From positions 7,317,722 to 7,381,721 of the forward strand of contig JASFXZ010000032.1 in assembly GCA_032209605.1 (NCBI GenBank): 64,000 bases of DNA, written 5' to 3'. The position numbers and the translations under genes were made by a program. Below, one piece after another: positions 33,165 to 46,557 of this stretch (positions are counted from its first letter, which is position 1; each line of letters begins with the position of its first letter). Below the pieces are notes generated by a model. It was given only the letters and a program-made list of their open reading frames with translations, had not been told where the DNA came from and did not search any database. This stretch comes from Mactromeris polynyma. Its lineage: Eukaryota; Mollusca; Bivalvia; Venerida; Mactridae.

Positions 33165-34175
33165 CGATTCGAACCACAGGTCTCTGGATCTTTAGCACTC
33201 TACTTAAACCACAGGTCTCAGGATCTTTAGCACTTTACCCAAAACCACAGGTCTCTGTATCTTAAGCACTCTTCCCTAAATCACAGTGTCTCTGGATCTT
33301 TAGCACTCTACTCAAACCACAGGTCTCTGGATCTTTAGCACCCTTCTCCAAACCACAGGTCTCTGGAACTTTAGCACTCTACCAAATCACAGGTCTCTGG
33401 ATCTTTAGCACCCTTCTCCAAACCACAGGTCTCTGGAACTTTAGCACTCTACCAAATCACAGGTCTCTGGATCTTTAGCACACTTCTCCAAACCACAGGT
33501 CTCTGGAACTTTAGCACTCTACCAAATCACAGGTCTCTGGATCTTTAGCACCCTTCTCCAAACCACAGGTCTCTGGATCTTTAGCACTCTACCAAATCAC
33601 AGGTCTCTGGATCTTTAGCACCCTTCTCCAAACCACAGGTCTCTGGAACTTTAGCACTCTACCAAATCACAGGTCTCTGGATCTTTAGCACCCTTCTCCA
33701 AACCACAGGTCTCTGGATCTTTAGCACTCTACCAAATCACAGGTCTCTGGATCTTTAGCACCCTTCTCCAAACCACAGGTCTCTGGATCTTTAGCACCCT
33801 TCTCCAAACCACATGTCTCTGGATCTTTAGCACTCTACTCAAACCACAGGTCTCTGGATCTTTGGCACCCTTCTCCAAACCGCATGTCTCTGGAACTTTA
33901 GCACTCTACCAAACCACAGGTCTCTGGATCTTTAGCACTCTACCCTCAAACCACAGGTCTCTGGGCATTCAACACTCTACCCTAAACCACAGGTCTCTGG
34001 ATCTTTAGCACTCTACCCCAAACAACAGGTCTCTGGGCCTTCAGCACTCTACCCCAAACCACAGGTCTCTGGATCTTAAGCACTCTACCCCAAACCAGTT
34101 CTCTGGATCTTTAGCACTCTACCCCAAACCACATGTCTCTGGATCTTTAGCACTCTACCCCAAACCACAGTGTCT
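33165..34175 (-). repeat. ~35-bp satellite built from a tRNA-like SINE head
   Basis: About 28 units of CCACAGGTCTCTGGATCTTT AGCACTCTACC(AAA). On the minus strand each unit reads GGTAGAGTGCTAAAGATCC then AGAGACCTGTGGTTT, an A-box-like start and a truncated B-box-like end. The first unit is joined to a full B box (GTGGTTCGAATCGTGCGG), showing where the array came from. Confidence 0.85.
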
Positions 34176-34179
34176 CCCC

Positions 34180-34910
34180 AAGCAAAAGTTGGTACATATA
34201 CAGCCCCGGCATACGTGTCTCTGTACTTCGACTTTTACACGCGCCTGCGTAACAGAGACAGTATAGAGATGTGACGTCCGTGGCTGGACTAGTGTATATA
34301 CAAAAGTTTACATCACATTCATGCACTTTAATACAGATAAAGTTTGTACTGATCTGAAATGCAGACAAAAAACATAAAATTATCTTCAACATTACTATAC
34401 AGTAAAACACATTTCACAAGTACGAAAGAACTAGCAAACACGTGCCTTTACTGATAGCAAAATACGGCATCATTATTATAGTGCTAAGAACATATAAAAT
34501 GTTAAACACGTTCATTAACAAACAATTATTGTGGGTAATATTTTAATTTAATAGCTGTTATTATTTTAACAGTATGTGTTTTATTACGAAGGTTATGTAG
34601 CGTGTGGTTATATATCAATCTTTGTTCATGTTTATTGTATACAAATGCTGAGATATGAGATGGCAAATACCGCACATTTTATGCATATCTATATAGGACA
34701 TTCCACGTTGGTAAATATTTTTCCTGAGCTGAGCATTTAAAAACAAGGTCAGGAGAAATCTTGGAAGAGCTAGGAACGTTCTAGATTGTGGCACGGGAAT
34801 GCGCTGATGGATCTATAATGTGATTATAATTTCATTGCAGTTTAAATATAATGTAAACAATCTCAAATAAACACGTGTCTATGATCCGATTTTGGTCAGC
34901 TGTGTAACGG
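34180..34910 (+). other. Intergenic, nothing recognised
   Basis: The 87-codon minus ORF (34147-34410) begins inside the satellite and is not supported. Confidence 0.35.
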
Positions 34911-34919
34911 TAATAGTGT

Positions 34920-35168
34920 ACGCCTGTTTATCGATGCAACCGTATTTGCTATTTGCATATCAATGTTGTGTAAACCAATCAAATCTTACGTTAACCACCA
35001 AGGCCATTGCTCTTTACCCGAACAACGTTTGTAACCTTGGCGCGGATTGGATAACATTTCGAAAAAGGCTTCGTAACCTTACCGAAATCCACGAAATTTT
35101 GGATCTGGAGTGACCAGCAATCGTAACATCTCTGTATTATTTAACCCTTCAAATTGCGCCGACCTTCT
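34920..35168 (+). repeat. Interspersed repeat Q, copy
   Basis: Contains GCTATTTGCATATCA, TTACGTTAACCACCAAGGCC, and GGATCTGGAGTGACCAGCAA. Copies at 43795-44095, 58928-59210, inverted at 42440-42705, and a fragment at 56030-56078. ORFs here recur as fragments in other copies and are not genes. Confidence 0.65.
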
Positions 35169-35169
35169 T

Positions 35170-36140
35170 TTTCAAGATATTTCTTGTTATCCTCAATTTG
35201 ATAATATTTTATGTTATTGTTATATAAATTGTTTTATTCACATCGGTCCGTTGCTTTCTGCCCGTTTGTCCTTTGGGTAGTTGTATTATGCTGATTTCCA
35301 ATACAGGAGTGGAAACGAGCCTGAGATGATAGCCCCGGATCAGTAGATATGTAGGGGTTATGAAGTCAAAGGTCAAAATCAAAATTGGGGAAAATAAGGT
35401 AATGGTTGCTTTGTTTATAAAAATAACTGTTCAGCTGTGACTGGTGTTTGTTATATATATGAGGTGATGTAAGAGCAAAGACTCATTTTAAAAGGTTAAA
35501 TACACAAAAACCTGACTTAATAAAAAAAATCAGTCAGACGGGAAAAATGAACACAGAATTGGGAAAAAATACGTATTTTTTGGGGAAAATGGACACTTTT
35601 TGATAGGGGAAACACCCAATATTCTGCAATAAAATTAACCAAAAAAATAGTGTTAACAGTTAATAACTAACTTAAACCACTATGCAAAGAGCTACAGAGT
35701 AGCAGAAGGTATGCCGCAGGAATAAAAACAGGGACTTCCTCAACCATACCCCCTTTGCAAAAACAAAATATAGATTTGGAGGGGGGGGGGGGGTACAAGA
35801 CAAAGCACAAAGAGGAGAAGCCCGGAGAACATCCCGGATCTTCACGGCAATTCAACATGCAGTCTTGAAACTGTCAGGTTATGTAAGACATTGACTCATA
35901 CCGAAAGCCCACGGTAAGTGACAGTCGTGATTGCTGTCCTCACATCAAAGTTCAGACATATACATGTATAGCGATATAATTATCTGGTAACTAATATGAT
36001 AATATGCGCCGTTCCTTTAAACGATAATTACCCAAAACAGTTAACGACAAGTTCATTACTGACTCAGCAGATTCTTGTATCACGGAGTTGCTAATATATA
36101 AATGATTATGATATTGCAAAGTAAAAGTGTTGAATAGAAA
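35170..36140 (+). other. Intergenic; G-run near 35780
   Basis: An (A)GGGG(G)n run at about 35780-35792. No supported gene. Confidence 0.35.
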
Positions 36141-36144
36141 GGCA

Positions 36145-36310
36145 AGTCAATTCTGACTTATGAGACACATTCTTTCTGTGACATTTACTTTCCGATTCCT
36201 ATCCTTTAATACCAGACATCAGACAGGTTTGCACATGGTAACCATTTGTTAACTAGTTGGCGGTTTACCAACCGGTCATATAAGAACCAACCCCCGATGC
36301 ATTAACACCT
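36145..36310 (-). mobile_element. Diverged tRNA-derived SINE
   Basis: Matches the 23345-23610 SINE (TTCTGACTTATGAGACAC, CGATTCCTATCCTTTAATAC). The tRNA end is partly lost. Confidence 0.55.
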
Positions 36311-36819
36311 AGGCCACGGGAAACGGTATGTTGAAATATCTATCATCAAACCTGTTTGTCTTATGGCAATTTGAACCTCACAATTACGCTGGAGAAACCC
36401 TGTTTTAACTAAATCACAAAGACTATCTTCTACCTGGTGTATCAGACATAGTTCATGACGAATAATGTGAAGTGAGCATTCGTATCATGTACGGCAGTAT
36501 TAACAGTATTACTGCAGTAAGTAATACAACAGCGTCTACTGTTTGCAATGTTACTGTGTCTACTGTTAATGATATTGCTACTTCTTCCGTTAGTTAGCAA
36601 TATTACTACTACTTGTGTTAGCAGTATTACTGCAACGTCTGTTAGCAATAGTTCCGCTACAACTGATATGAGAGAAGATATCAATTAATATTATGGTTAG
36701 AAGTTGCAGTGTTAAAAATACAAAAGCGCTTGCTGTAGATGACGCAATAATATAACGGCTTCTTGCATTCTTAGCAGCAATAGTTTGAAGTAATAGCAGT
36801 ATAACTGTTCTTACTCCAA

Positions 36820-37347
36820 CTGCTATATAACCTCATGGCACTCTCCGGGCGGCGACAGGTTGGCCATTCGATATGCCCTACGCAGCTGCTATATAACCTC
36901 ATGGCACTCTCCGGGCGGCGACAAGTTGGCCATTCGATATGCCCTACGCAGCTTCTATAAAACCTCATGGCACATCCCGGGCGGCGACAAGTTGGCCATT
37001 CGATATGCCCTACGCAGCTGCTATATAACCTCATGGCACTCTCCGGGCGGCGACAAGTTGACCATTCGATATGCCCTACGCAGCTGCTATATAACCTAAT
37101 GGCACTTTCCGGGCGGCGACAGGTTGGCCATTCGATATGCCCTACGCAGCTGCTATATAACCTAATGGCACTCTCCGGGCGGCGACAGGTTGGCCATTCG
37201 ATATGCCCTACGCAGCTGCTATATAACATAATGGCACTCTCCGGGCGGCGACAAGTTGGCCATTCGATATGCCCTACGCAGCTGCTATATAACCTCACGG
37301 CACTCTCCGGGCGGCGACAGGTTGGCCATTCGATATGCCCTTCGCAA
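36820..37347 (+). repeat. 66-bp satellite, 8 copies
   Basis: Unit starts CTGCTATATAACCTCATGGC and includes GGGCGGCGAC. 528 bp equals exactly eight units. Because 66 is a multiple of 3, it leaves long ORFs on both strands (22-residue repeats). I see no start context or codon bias supporting translation. Confidence 0.9.
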
Positions 37348-37349
37348 GT

Positions 37350-38525
37350 TTATAGATAGGATAAACTTATTATTTGCCATTAAAATGTTTCACCAAGTCG
37401 AGCAAGTCCGGATATTGTATTTATGCATCATAACCTCAATTGTTTGAGCCATCCGGACAAAAAATAAGGGTTTACGACTTACTGACATTATGTATAGAGG
37501 CCATAAACTAAACCACCAAAACACCTGTTTAGGTAATATTGTTTATAGAAGGCAAACCCCCTAAACCATAAATGTTAACACGTGCACCCGTTAATGACAT
37601 GTTTGTTTCGTTCTGTACCTAAACAATTCGCATACGTTCTTGCTAACAAATCTGTTTAATTTAGGAATCTGTATTTTTCTACGTTTGTTATCGACACAGT
37701 TCAAGTCAGTAACAGTCAACTCTGGTGTACCCTGAATACATCAGATAATAGTTCAGTATGCCAATTATTGTTTTGTACGAATTAATGTAATCGCTATTCA
37801 AAGAAAACTGTTACTACACTGAAAGAAAGAAAAAACGTACACATATTGTTGCAAGGTTATTCCAAGGTGCGTTTTCTTCTAACAAATAGTAGTTTAGAGT
37901 ATTGTGCAGCAGTCTGTTGCACTGAACCAAAGCCAAACCAAACCCGCCTCGATTTGCCTTTAACTTGGATTACCATGGACGTACTACACAACGGCCGTCA
38001 ACAAGTTGAGACATCACAATATGATTTTGCTATTCGCCAACAACGTCAGTTCCAATAGTGGTCCTGTTTACACCTTGGAACATCTAAAACAATGCTGATA
38101 TTGTGCGACAGAGATGCTCCAATATTCCAATGACGTCACACATGGTCACATGCTCATTAAGAACTACGTAATGCAATACTAGTAACGGAGCCTTCCATCT
38201 TTACAGCTAGTAGCAACACTTCGATCCATTCCATGTCAAGGGAGGTATGTCGGGGTGGGAATAAATGCAAGACATGGACGCATCTGATACTGATAGTGTT
38301 GTCCACCTGAAGTTACCACATTGTCGCTGTGGCTTCTTTAACGGTTTCGAAGATTTCACGGAGAGCTTCTCTTTTCATTTCATTGGACCACTGTCAAACA
38401 ACGAATATTTTAGTCATTTCGAACCAAGTATTAATAGAATTTTCAAATATGGAACCTCAAAGCATCTCATTGAAATCTTGGACTTGCATGTTTACCCTTG
38501 CACCTCCTGAGTCCATAACGTTCTG
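37350..38525 (+). other. Intergenic, two weak ORFs
   Basis: Plus ORFs at 37846-38058 (70 codons, with EYCAAVCCTEPKPNQTR) and 38265-38510 (81 codons, with LPHCRCGFFNGFEDF) have a mixed residue composition but no promoter, splice or family evidence. Confidence 0.25.
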
Positions 38526-38527
38526 TA

Positions 38528-40724
38528 GACTGTTGTTTCCATGGGGACTGCGTTGGGAGGCATTGTCTTATGCATGTGGTGCTCCCTGTAGCCATTTAAT
38601 ATATATTGCATTAGACTGTTGTTTCCATGGGGACTGCGTTGGGAGGCATTGTCTTATGCATGTGGTGCTCCCTGTAGCCATTTAATATATATTGCATTAG
38701 ACTGTTGTTTCCATGGGGACTGCGTTGGGAGGCATTGTCTTATGCATGTGGTGTTCCCATGTAGCCATTTAATATATATTGCATTAGACTATTGTTTCCA
38801 TGGGGACTGCGTTGGGAGGCATTGTCTTATGCATGTGGTGTTCCCATGTAGCCATTTAATATCTATTGCATTAGACTGTTGTTTCCATGGGGACTGCGTT
38901 GGGAAGCATTGTCTTATGCATGTGGTGCTCCCTGTAGCCATTTAATATATATTGCATTAGACTGTTGTTTCCATGGGGACTGCGTTGGGAGGCATTGTCT
39001 TATGCATGTGGTGCTCCCTGTAGCCATTTAATATATATTGCATTAGACTGTTGTTTCCATGGGGACTGCGTTGGGAGGCATTGTCTTATGCATGTGGTGT
39101 TCCCATGTAGCCATTTAATATATATTGCATTAGACTGTTGTTTCCATGGGGACTGCGTTGGGAGGCATTGTCTTATGCATGTGGTGCTCCCTGTAGCCAT
39201 TTAATATATATTGCATTAGACTGTTGTTTCCATGGGGACTGCGTTGGGAGGCATTGTCTTATGCATGTGGTGCTCCCTGTAGCCATTTAATATATATTGC
39301 ATTAGACTGTTGTTTCCATGGGGACTGCGTTGGGAGGCATTGTCTTATGCATGTGGTGTTCCCATGTAGCCATTTAATATATATTGCATTAGACTGTTGT
39401 TTCCATGGGGACTGCGTTGGGAGGCATTGTCTTATGCATGTGGTGCTCCCTGTAGCCATTTAATATATATTGCATTAGACTGTTGTTTCCATGGGGACTG
39501 CGTTGGGAGGCATTGTCTTATGCATGTGGTGCTCCCTGTAGCCATTTAATATATATTGCATTAGACTGTTGTTTCCATGGGGACTGCGTTGGGAGGCATT
39601 GTCTTATGCATGTGGTGTTCCCATGTAGCCATTTAATATCTATTGCATTAGACTGTTGTTTCCATGGGGACTGCGTTGGGAGGCATTGTCTTACGCATGT
39701 GGTGTTCCCTGTAGCCATTTAATATATATTGCATTATACTGTTGTTTCCATGGGGACTGCGTTGGGAGGCATTGTCTTATGCATGTGGTGCTCCCTGTAG
39801 CCATTTAATATATATTGCATTAGACTGTTGTTTCCATGGGGACTGCGTTGGGAGGCATTGTCTTATGCATGTGGTGTTCCCATGTAGCCATTTAATATCT
39901 ATTGCATTAGACTGTTGTTTCCATGGGGACTGCGTTGGGAGGCATTGTCTTACGCATGTGGTGTTCCCTGTAGCCATTTAATATATATTGCATTAGACTG
40001 TTGTTTTCGTGGGGACTGCGTTGGGAGGCATTGTCTTATGCATGTGGTGTTCCCTGTAACCATTTAATATATATTGCATTAGACTGTTGTTTCCATGGGG
40101 ACTGCGTTGGGAAGCATTGTCTTATTCATGTGGTGTTCCCATGTAGCCATTTAATATATATTGCATTAGACTGTTGTTTCCATGGGGACTGCGTTGGGAA
40201 GCATTGTCTTATTCATGTGGTGCTCCCTGTAACCATTTAATATATATTGCATTAGACTGTTGTTTCCATGGGGACTGCGTTGGGAAGCATTGTCTTATGC
40301 ATGTGGTGTTCCCTGTAGCCATTTAATATATATTGCATTAGACTGTTGTTTCCATGGGGACTGCGTTGGGAAGCATTGTCTTATTCATGTGGTGTTCCCT
40401 GTAGCCATTTAATATATATTGCATTAGACTGTTGTTTCCATGGGGACTGCGTTGGGAAGCATTGTCTTATGCATGTGGTGTTCCCTGTAACCATTTAATA
40501 TATATTGCATTAGACTTTTGTTTTCGTGGGCTCTGCGTTGGGAGGCATTGTCTTATGCATGTGGTGTTCCCTGTAGCCATTTAATATATATTGCATTAGA
40601 CTGTTGTTTTCGTGGGGACTGCGTTGGGAGGCATTGTCTTATGCATGTGGTGTTCCCTGTAACCATTTAATATATATTGCATTAGGCTGTTGTTTTCGTG
40701 GGCTCTGCGTTGGGGGACATTGTC
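38528..40724 (+). repeat. 86/87-bp satellite, ~25 copies, with 259-bp higher-order repeat
   Basis: Unit starts GACTGTTGTTTCCATGGGGA and ends AATATATATTGCATTA. Monomers alternate between a CTCCCTGTAG (86 bp) and a TTCCCATGTAG (87 bp) form. From about 38960 to 40240 the order 86-87-86 repeats every 259 bp. The right edge is more diverged (TTTTCGTGGG variants). Confidence 0.95.
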
Positions 40725-40729
40725 TCTAT

Positions 40730-41320
40730 TGCATTCTTGAATGATTATATTTCAAAACGGAAAATGTATTTTCATTAAATTCCAACTCGGAGTTTGTTGA
40801 ATCTTTCACCGTATGTAAACCTACGCGCTTCTTTTTCTTTCAGTATCTATACTGAGCTCTTGCTCGGTGCAAACATATTTTCTTGTAATATAAACTATTT
40901 AAGTGTTTAAGCACACTGTGTTTCTCGGTTTGTTTGTTTCCCAGGCTAGAAACAAGGTCTACGATGTTTTCACATGTGTTTTTCTTCTGGTTTTGTGAAC
41001 TAGTTGACGTCTGTAATGTTCCCACAACGAGGAAATAAATCAGGCAATATTGTCCCAGTTAATAAGAAAAACTCAGTGTGATTGCATATTAAACGAGAAT
41101 AAAAAAATCCTTCATACTTATTGCGGTTTATGGGTGTCAAAAATATTGAAAACAATGATTATTATCAGAAATGAAATGTTTACAATTTATTGTGCGAACA
41201 AAGGGTTTTATTATCACCACTGTTGCTGCTACATGTTGTGTTAGTGATGGGATTTTAAGTCCCATTAACAACCAGGGCCATGGAGTGACTGTTTCAGATG
41301 TTTGGGCGGATGAGACCCCT
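40730..41320 (+). other. Intergenic
   Basis: Contains a GATTTTAAGTCCCATTAACA-type segment just before the next array, resembling a SINE tail. Otherwise nothing recognised. Confidence 0.3.
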
Positions 41321-41322
41321 GT

Positions 41323-41797
41323 TGCAGCAACAATATATACCGCTATTGCTGGCAGCAACAATATATACCGCTATTGCTGGCAGCAACAATATATACCGCT
41401 ATTGCTGGCAGCAACAATATATACCGCTATTGCTGGCAGCAACAATATATACCGCTATTGCTGGCAGCAACAATATATACCGCTATTGCTGGCAGCAACA
41501 ATATATACCGCTATTGCTGGCAGCAACAATATATACCGCTATTGCTGGCAGCAACAATATATACCACTATTGCTGGTAGCAACAATATATACCGCTATTG
41601 CTGGCAGCAACAATATATACCGCTATTGCTGGCAGCAACAATATATACCGCTATTACTGGCAGCAACAATCTATACCGTTACTGCTAACAGCAACACTCT
41701 ATACTGCTATTGCTGGCAGCAACAATCTATACCGCTATTGCTGGCAGCAACAATCTATACAGCTACTGCTGGCAGCAACAACAAATTTATACTGCTA
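41323..41797 (+). repeat. 28-bp satellite, about 17 copies
   Basis: Unit GCAACAATATATACCGCTAT TGCTGGCA. Three units equal 84 bp, so a stop-free monomer leaves all three frames open. This explains a 248-codon ORF (41171-41917) and overlapping ORFs. The right end is diverged. Confidence 0.9.
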
Positions 41798-42439
41798 CTG
41801 AAGTTGAAATCGCGAATTCACGACTTTGTAAGTGAAAATCTTTTGCTGCCACTTCGGTTCGCAGATGGTTACTGCTGTGCTCACAACAACTGCCAATATC
41901 ACAGCGATTTTATATAATTCATTTTGAAAATGCAATGTTTTCCATTCGATGTGAAATAAGTGACAAATAACCAAAATTCGGTTAAATCTTTTAATGGATT
42001 CATTAATAGACTATTTGTCGCTTAAATCCAAACACAGCAAGCAAGACCTTGCACTGGACTTCTTTTGAGAAAGAAGTCTCACCCTGCTTACACGTCGTTA
42101 ACTGATATTTACCTCAATTATTGGTTCAAACAGAGATTTACAAATCTCGCAAACAAAATATTTCTATAAATACACATGATAAAGTTATATATAAATAAAC
42201 TTAAAAATCTTAACCACCCCCTGCCTCGCTTTCAATTTCTAAGTAAATATATTCAAGGATTCAATTTAGCAAACTAGCTAGATCATTATGTATTAGGAGG
42301 CATATTAATATATATTGAGATATGAAATATATACCCGAGTCATTGGGTTCTAGGTTACTTGGTGCAGTTTGGTTTGATTCGTTTGTACGACGAATATATA
42401 ATTAACAAGAATATCTTGAAAAAGATGGTTGACGCAATT

Positions 42440-42705
42440 TGAAGGTTCCAATTTGTTGTCCAAAATAAAAAAATGCCGAGATGTTACGATGGGTGGTCAC
42501 TCCAGATCCAAAATGAATTTCTGTAAATTCACCGAAATTCAGTGGATTTCGGTAAAGTTACGTACCCTTTATCGAAAGATCAATGTTACAAACGTTGTTC
42601 GGTTGAAGAGAAATTGCCTTCGTGATTAATGTAAGATTTGATAGGTTTACAAAACACTGATATGCAAATAACAAAACCATGTTAGTACGACTGCGCCGAA
42701 AATGT
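42440..42705 (-). repeat. Interspersed repeat Q, inverted copy
   Basis: Reverse complement of the 43795-44095 copy, ending GTTAGTACGACTGCGCCGAA. Confidence 0.65.
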
Positions 42706-42839
42706 ATCTGTCATAGTGCCTGTTTGCTGTCACTTAAACACGCCTAACACACTGCGAAACTGTTGAAGCTGTCCTCCCTTGAGCATTAACCCCTCTTAAA
42801 CAGCAGTATCACTATCACATCATTTACGAATTTAATTCC

Positions 42840-42920
42840 ACTTTAACCTTTCTAGAGCAACAACCTCTCGCCATCAGTTGCGGTTCCAGAGTGTTACTGA
42901 TAAGAGGTTTCACAGTATTT
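42840..42920 (-). mobile_element. MITE holding the satellite core
   Basis: Minus strand: TGTGAAACCTCTTATCAGTA ... GGCGAGAGGTTGTTGCTCTA. It contains GGTTGTTGCTCTAGA as a single copy between MITE-like ends and is a candidate ancestor of the 30.3- and 52.7-kb arrays. Confidence 0.5.
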
Positions 42921-42927
42921 TTTTATA

Positions 42928-43190
42928 TCTGATCCTAATCTCCTAAAGCATCTCAAATAGAAATCTGAGCTCAATATTAGGAGTTTACTCAAATCAGTGT
43001 CTGAGTTTGAAACAAATCTCATTTTAGATCTCTTCAAAACTTTCTGAGAAAAAACTCAACTAATATGTTCGTGTTTTACGACCGATTTTGAGTCCAGTCT
43101 CAGATGAGAATAATCTGAACGATTTGAGACAATATTTGATCTGAGATTAATCTCAGATTGAGGTTTCCGGGAGATCGGGGTCAGAGTGAA
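42928..43190 (+). mobile_element. 'TCTCAAAT' MITE
   Basis: Starts ATCTGATCCTAATCTCC and ends GGGAGATCGGGGTCAG. Same family as 27950-28125 (inverted) and 52365-52612. Confidence 0.6.
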
Positions 43191-43794
43191 AACTAAGTGA
43201 TGTTCTTATGCTGACTACAGGTCTGAGATCACATCTGTGTAATCCTCCGACTCGTTGGGGCATTTAGTACAAAAATCAGACATGCGCAGGGGTGTCAAAT
43301 TTTATTCATTTGTACGAAGATATTTCCATCAAACATTTAGAAACTAAAACGAAAATAATTAATGAAGAAAGAAAGACGAACGGACAAACGGAAGAGCGAA
43401 TGCTTTTTTGTTCGAAGTCATTGCTCATAGTTGGCCATTCAATTCTTTGAAATGCTAGTCAATAATTATACAACAGATATATCACCCTTGCTTACTTGAT
43501 GTAAACATGCTTGGCATATGACGTACGTCATGTTAATATTTAATTTACATACTGACAATAAAGTTGTAAGTATCAATAATTTATATCGACCAATAAACAA
43601 ATCAGTTGAATTGTTTGACTGACGTTTGACACACTTTTATTAAACAAATGACGGCATTAGTATTCTAAACTTATTTACATACCCTTCTGTTGTGTAAGTT
43701 TACTTAAAATGTAGTACAATTGTACTTTCAATTTGCAATGGTTGAAATACAAATAACTGGATTCAGTTATTATAGATCATTAAATCGAATTTTT

Positions 43795-44095
43795 CGGTGC
43801 AGTCGTACTAACATAGTTTTGCTATTTGCATATCAGTGTTGTGTTAACCAATCAAATCTTAAGTTAACCACTAAACCAACTTCCCTTCAACCGTACAACG
43901 TTTGTAACCTTGACGCGGATTGGTTAACCTTTCGATAAAGGGTACGTTACCTTTCCGAAACCCACTCAATGTCCGTGAATTTACCGAAATCCATTTTGGA
44001 TCTGGAGTGACCAGCAATAGTAACCTCTCGGCATTTTTTTATGTTGCACAACAAATCTTAACCTCCAAATTGCGCCGACCATCTTCTTTAAGATA
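43795..44095 (+). repeat. Interspersed repeat Q, copy
   Basis: Starts CGGTGCAGTCGTACTAACAT and ends AATTGCGCCGACCATCTTC. About 300 bp; the most complete copy. Confidence 0.65.
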
Positions 44096-44099
44096 TTCC

Positions 44100-46550
44100 T
44101 TCTATAACAATATGTTCGTTCAAAATCATTCATAGCAATATACAGAACTGACCTGGGCCCGGGATTATAACGGATAAGTAACTTCATCACTCACATCTCC
44201 AATTGTAAAACAATACTCTCATTCGTCCAATGGTGGAAATTTGTGTGTGGAAATTGCATGAACATGTCGAATGAGTGCTGAATATCTTCATTGTCCATTT
44301 TTTAAAGATTTCGGTGTGATGGTAATGGAGTAAGTATTGGGTCGGAGTGTCACACTCCCCACTGAGACTATAGCATTTCTCCCACAAACATCATTCTTTT
44401 AAATACAATTCTTTTTTAAGGTGACGGGCTTGAGCCTGTGTCATGACAGTGAACTCGCCCTATACATAATGATACCAACTTCCCGCTGAGAAAAGCTAAT
44501 GCATTCTTGTCTGTATGTAGCTATGTGATTCATTATTGCATGCGCTTGTTTGGTTCGATTTTATTATGACAAAGTCATACATTTGGATAAGAATTGTCTG
44601 AAAATATCTTAAAAGTGAAGACAGAAGCACATGAAAGGTCGAGTCACAGAAACAGGACCTTCCATCCAGCTCCTTAGGGTACGAACTATTTAAAGAAGAG
44701 ACAAAGGGGGAATGATACTAGACCTTTGGTAATGCAACGGTGAAGTACAAGGTTGCCATGCCGTCAAACTGGATAAAACCAGTACTTTTTCTGACGGTTT
44801 TAAATGTTTTATGCCGTTGTACTTTCTTGCTGTTGTATCGCGCAATCATGTGGCCTTCCATATTCATAACTGTAGGTCGTTGATCATGTTGTGTTGTCTA
44901 ATTTCTATGTACAGATCCCTTCTTGTGTTTGTGTTCCCAGTCTGCGTAGAACTCCTGGTCCGTTTAGTATTGTTTATATCCCTCCCTGTTTGTGCCTCTT
45001 CTATTTGCTGTTGTCTGTTTAAGGAGACTTTTAGTTGTGGATGAGTCCTTCTCCGCTTTGTTCATGTGAATGAATCATACAATTTAGTCCAAAATGTTGT
45101 TTTTCAGAATTAATCTATATACACAGCGTCAGAATTCCTTGTTATATTTCCTTGTTATATTGTCTTATTAGCGTTGGTTCCCCCGGTGCGTTTCGTGGTA
45201 TGTGGTCTAAACTCATATATATAAATTGGAAAAGAAACGCAGCGCATCGAAAAAATATCAAAACGTCTTTGGGAAATATTTTAATATCCCCTAGAACGAT
45301 GCAAACCATCGCATGGACAAAATAGTTACCTCATGCGTGGTGCGTTCACTGTTTTCTTATATACCATTATGGCGAAGGCAATATACGATAGTCGCACGAA
45401 TGAAGAATTTAATAAAGACGACGAACACGAGGAACAAACACATACAAAGTGCACAGAGTCTCCATAGCGCAAGAAGACTTGAGAACATATATACGCTCCA
45501 TTAAACAATTACAAAGGCAAATGAGACACAAGGCAGCAACATAAAGGACGTATTGCACAAGCTATAAGAGAACTTAAGGAACAATTACAAAAAAACAACA
45601 CCAAAAACCTGGAACCCCACAAATGTGTATAAAAACGCAATAAACACATATTACTTCCTGGTGCCGTATAGTTTATCGCTCGCTGATGTTTCTCATAGCC
45701 AGAAGGCTTTCATAATTTAATTGCATAACAAACCACTAAATACTATAGTGGTACAATGTTGTAAACTCATATTTTCTGCAAGTAAATAATCTTGACAGAC
45801 ATTCGGTGTTCACATGGGTCAGTTAATTGCTCACAATTTTATGGGGTTTTCCATAAAAAAAAAACACCTAATTTACCTGAAAGTTGGTAAAAATGATATG
45901 TACGAAATGAAGAATTTCACATGCATGTCGAAAAAAAGTGCCCGGCATATCTATCCCATACACATCGTAAACCACGCCCAGTTGGTTTAAAATGAGGAGT
46001 TTAGTAAGAACTGAGTCGGTCTGTTGCAATAACCGACAATAAACCAAATTTTATACATGTCGTTAACATCTTTAAGTAAATAACTGCAATTCGGCGCCTT
46101 GACAGTTTAACAGCCATTTTATTGACATTCCAGGACGGAACATTTCGCTGAGTTCTTGAACGACAGTTTTTGCAAATTGAGATCTTCGACAGTTTAATAT
46201 TAATCGAAGCAATAAAATATAATCACATTGGTCTTAGGAATTTTATCATTTCGGCAAGGTATTCATGCAACTTGTCTGATGCGACATTCTTAGAACTTGG
46301 TGCATGATCCAATTATGATAAAATCATGGCTGAACTAATCAAAGTGAATTGCTTTACAAGCGAGAGGGATTATCATAATATTAGCAATGTTATCATCAAC
46401 ATTTTTCGAGCCACATCACAGGGCATGTGTTGTTTTATAGTCCTCATTGTTCGGCTAAACGTTAGGTGATGCAATTGATAGAAGGGAAGCAAGTGCCAAA
46501 TATCAATGTACCTTTACGAAACAAAAGCAAACACCTACGGCTTTCAAGGA
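44100..46550 (+). other. Intergenic, 2.4 kb without a supported feature
   Basis: Only short unsupported ORFs (for example 44811-45044, 45313-45504). No repeats shared with the rest of the window were noticed. Confidence 0.35.
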
Positions 46551-46557
46551 GCACCTG

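Noticed and set aside
33165..34175. CRISPR array
   Set aside because: Units abut without unique spacers and the context is animal DNA with SINE ancestry.
36771..37359. Long ORFs with 22-residue repeats on both strands
   Set aside because: By-product of the 66-bp satellite; both strands are equally open.
38515..40240. Five repeated 79-codon ORFs (and 66-codon ORFs opposite)
   Set aside because: They mark the 259-bp higher-order repeat of the satellite, not a gene family.
41171..41917. 248-codon plus-strand ORF
   Set aside because: Most of it is a 28-bp array read in rotating frames; the unique ends have no recognisable domain.
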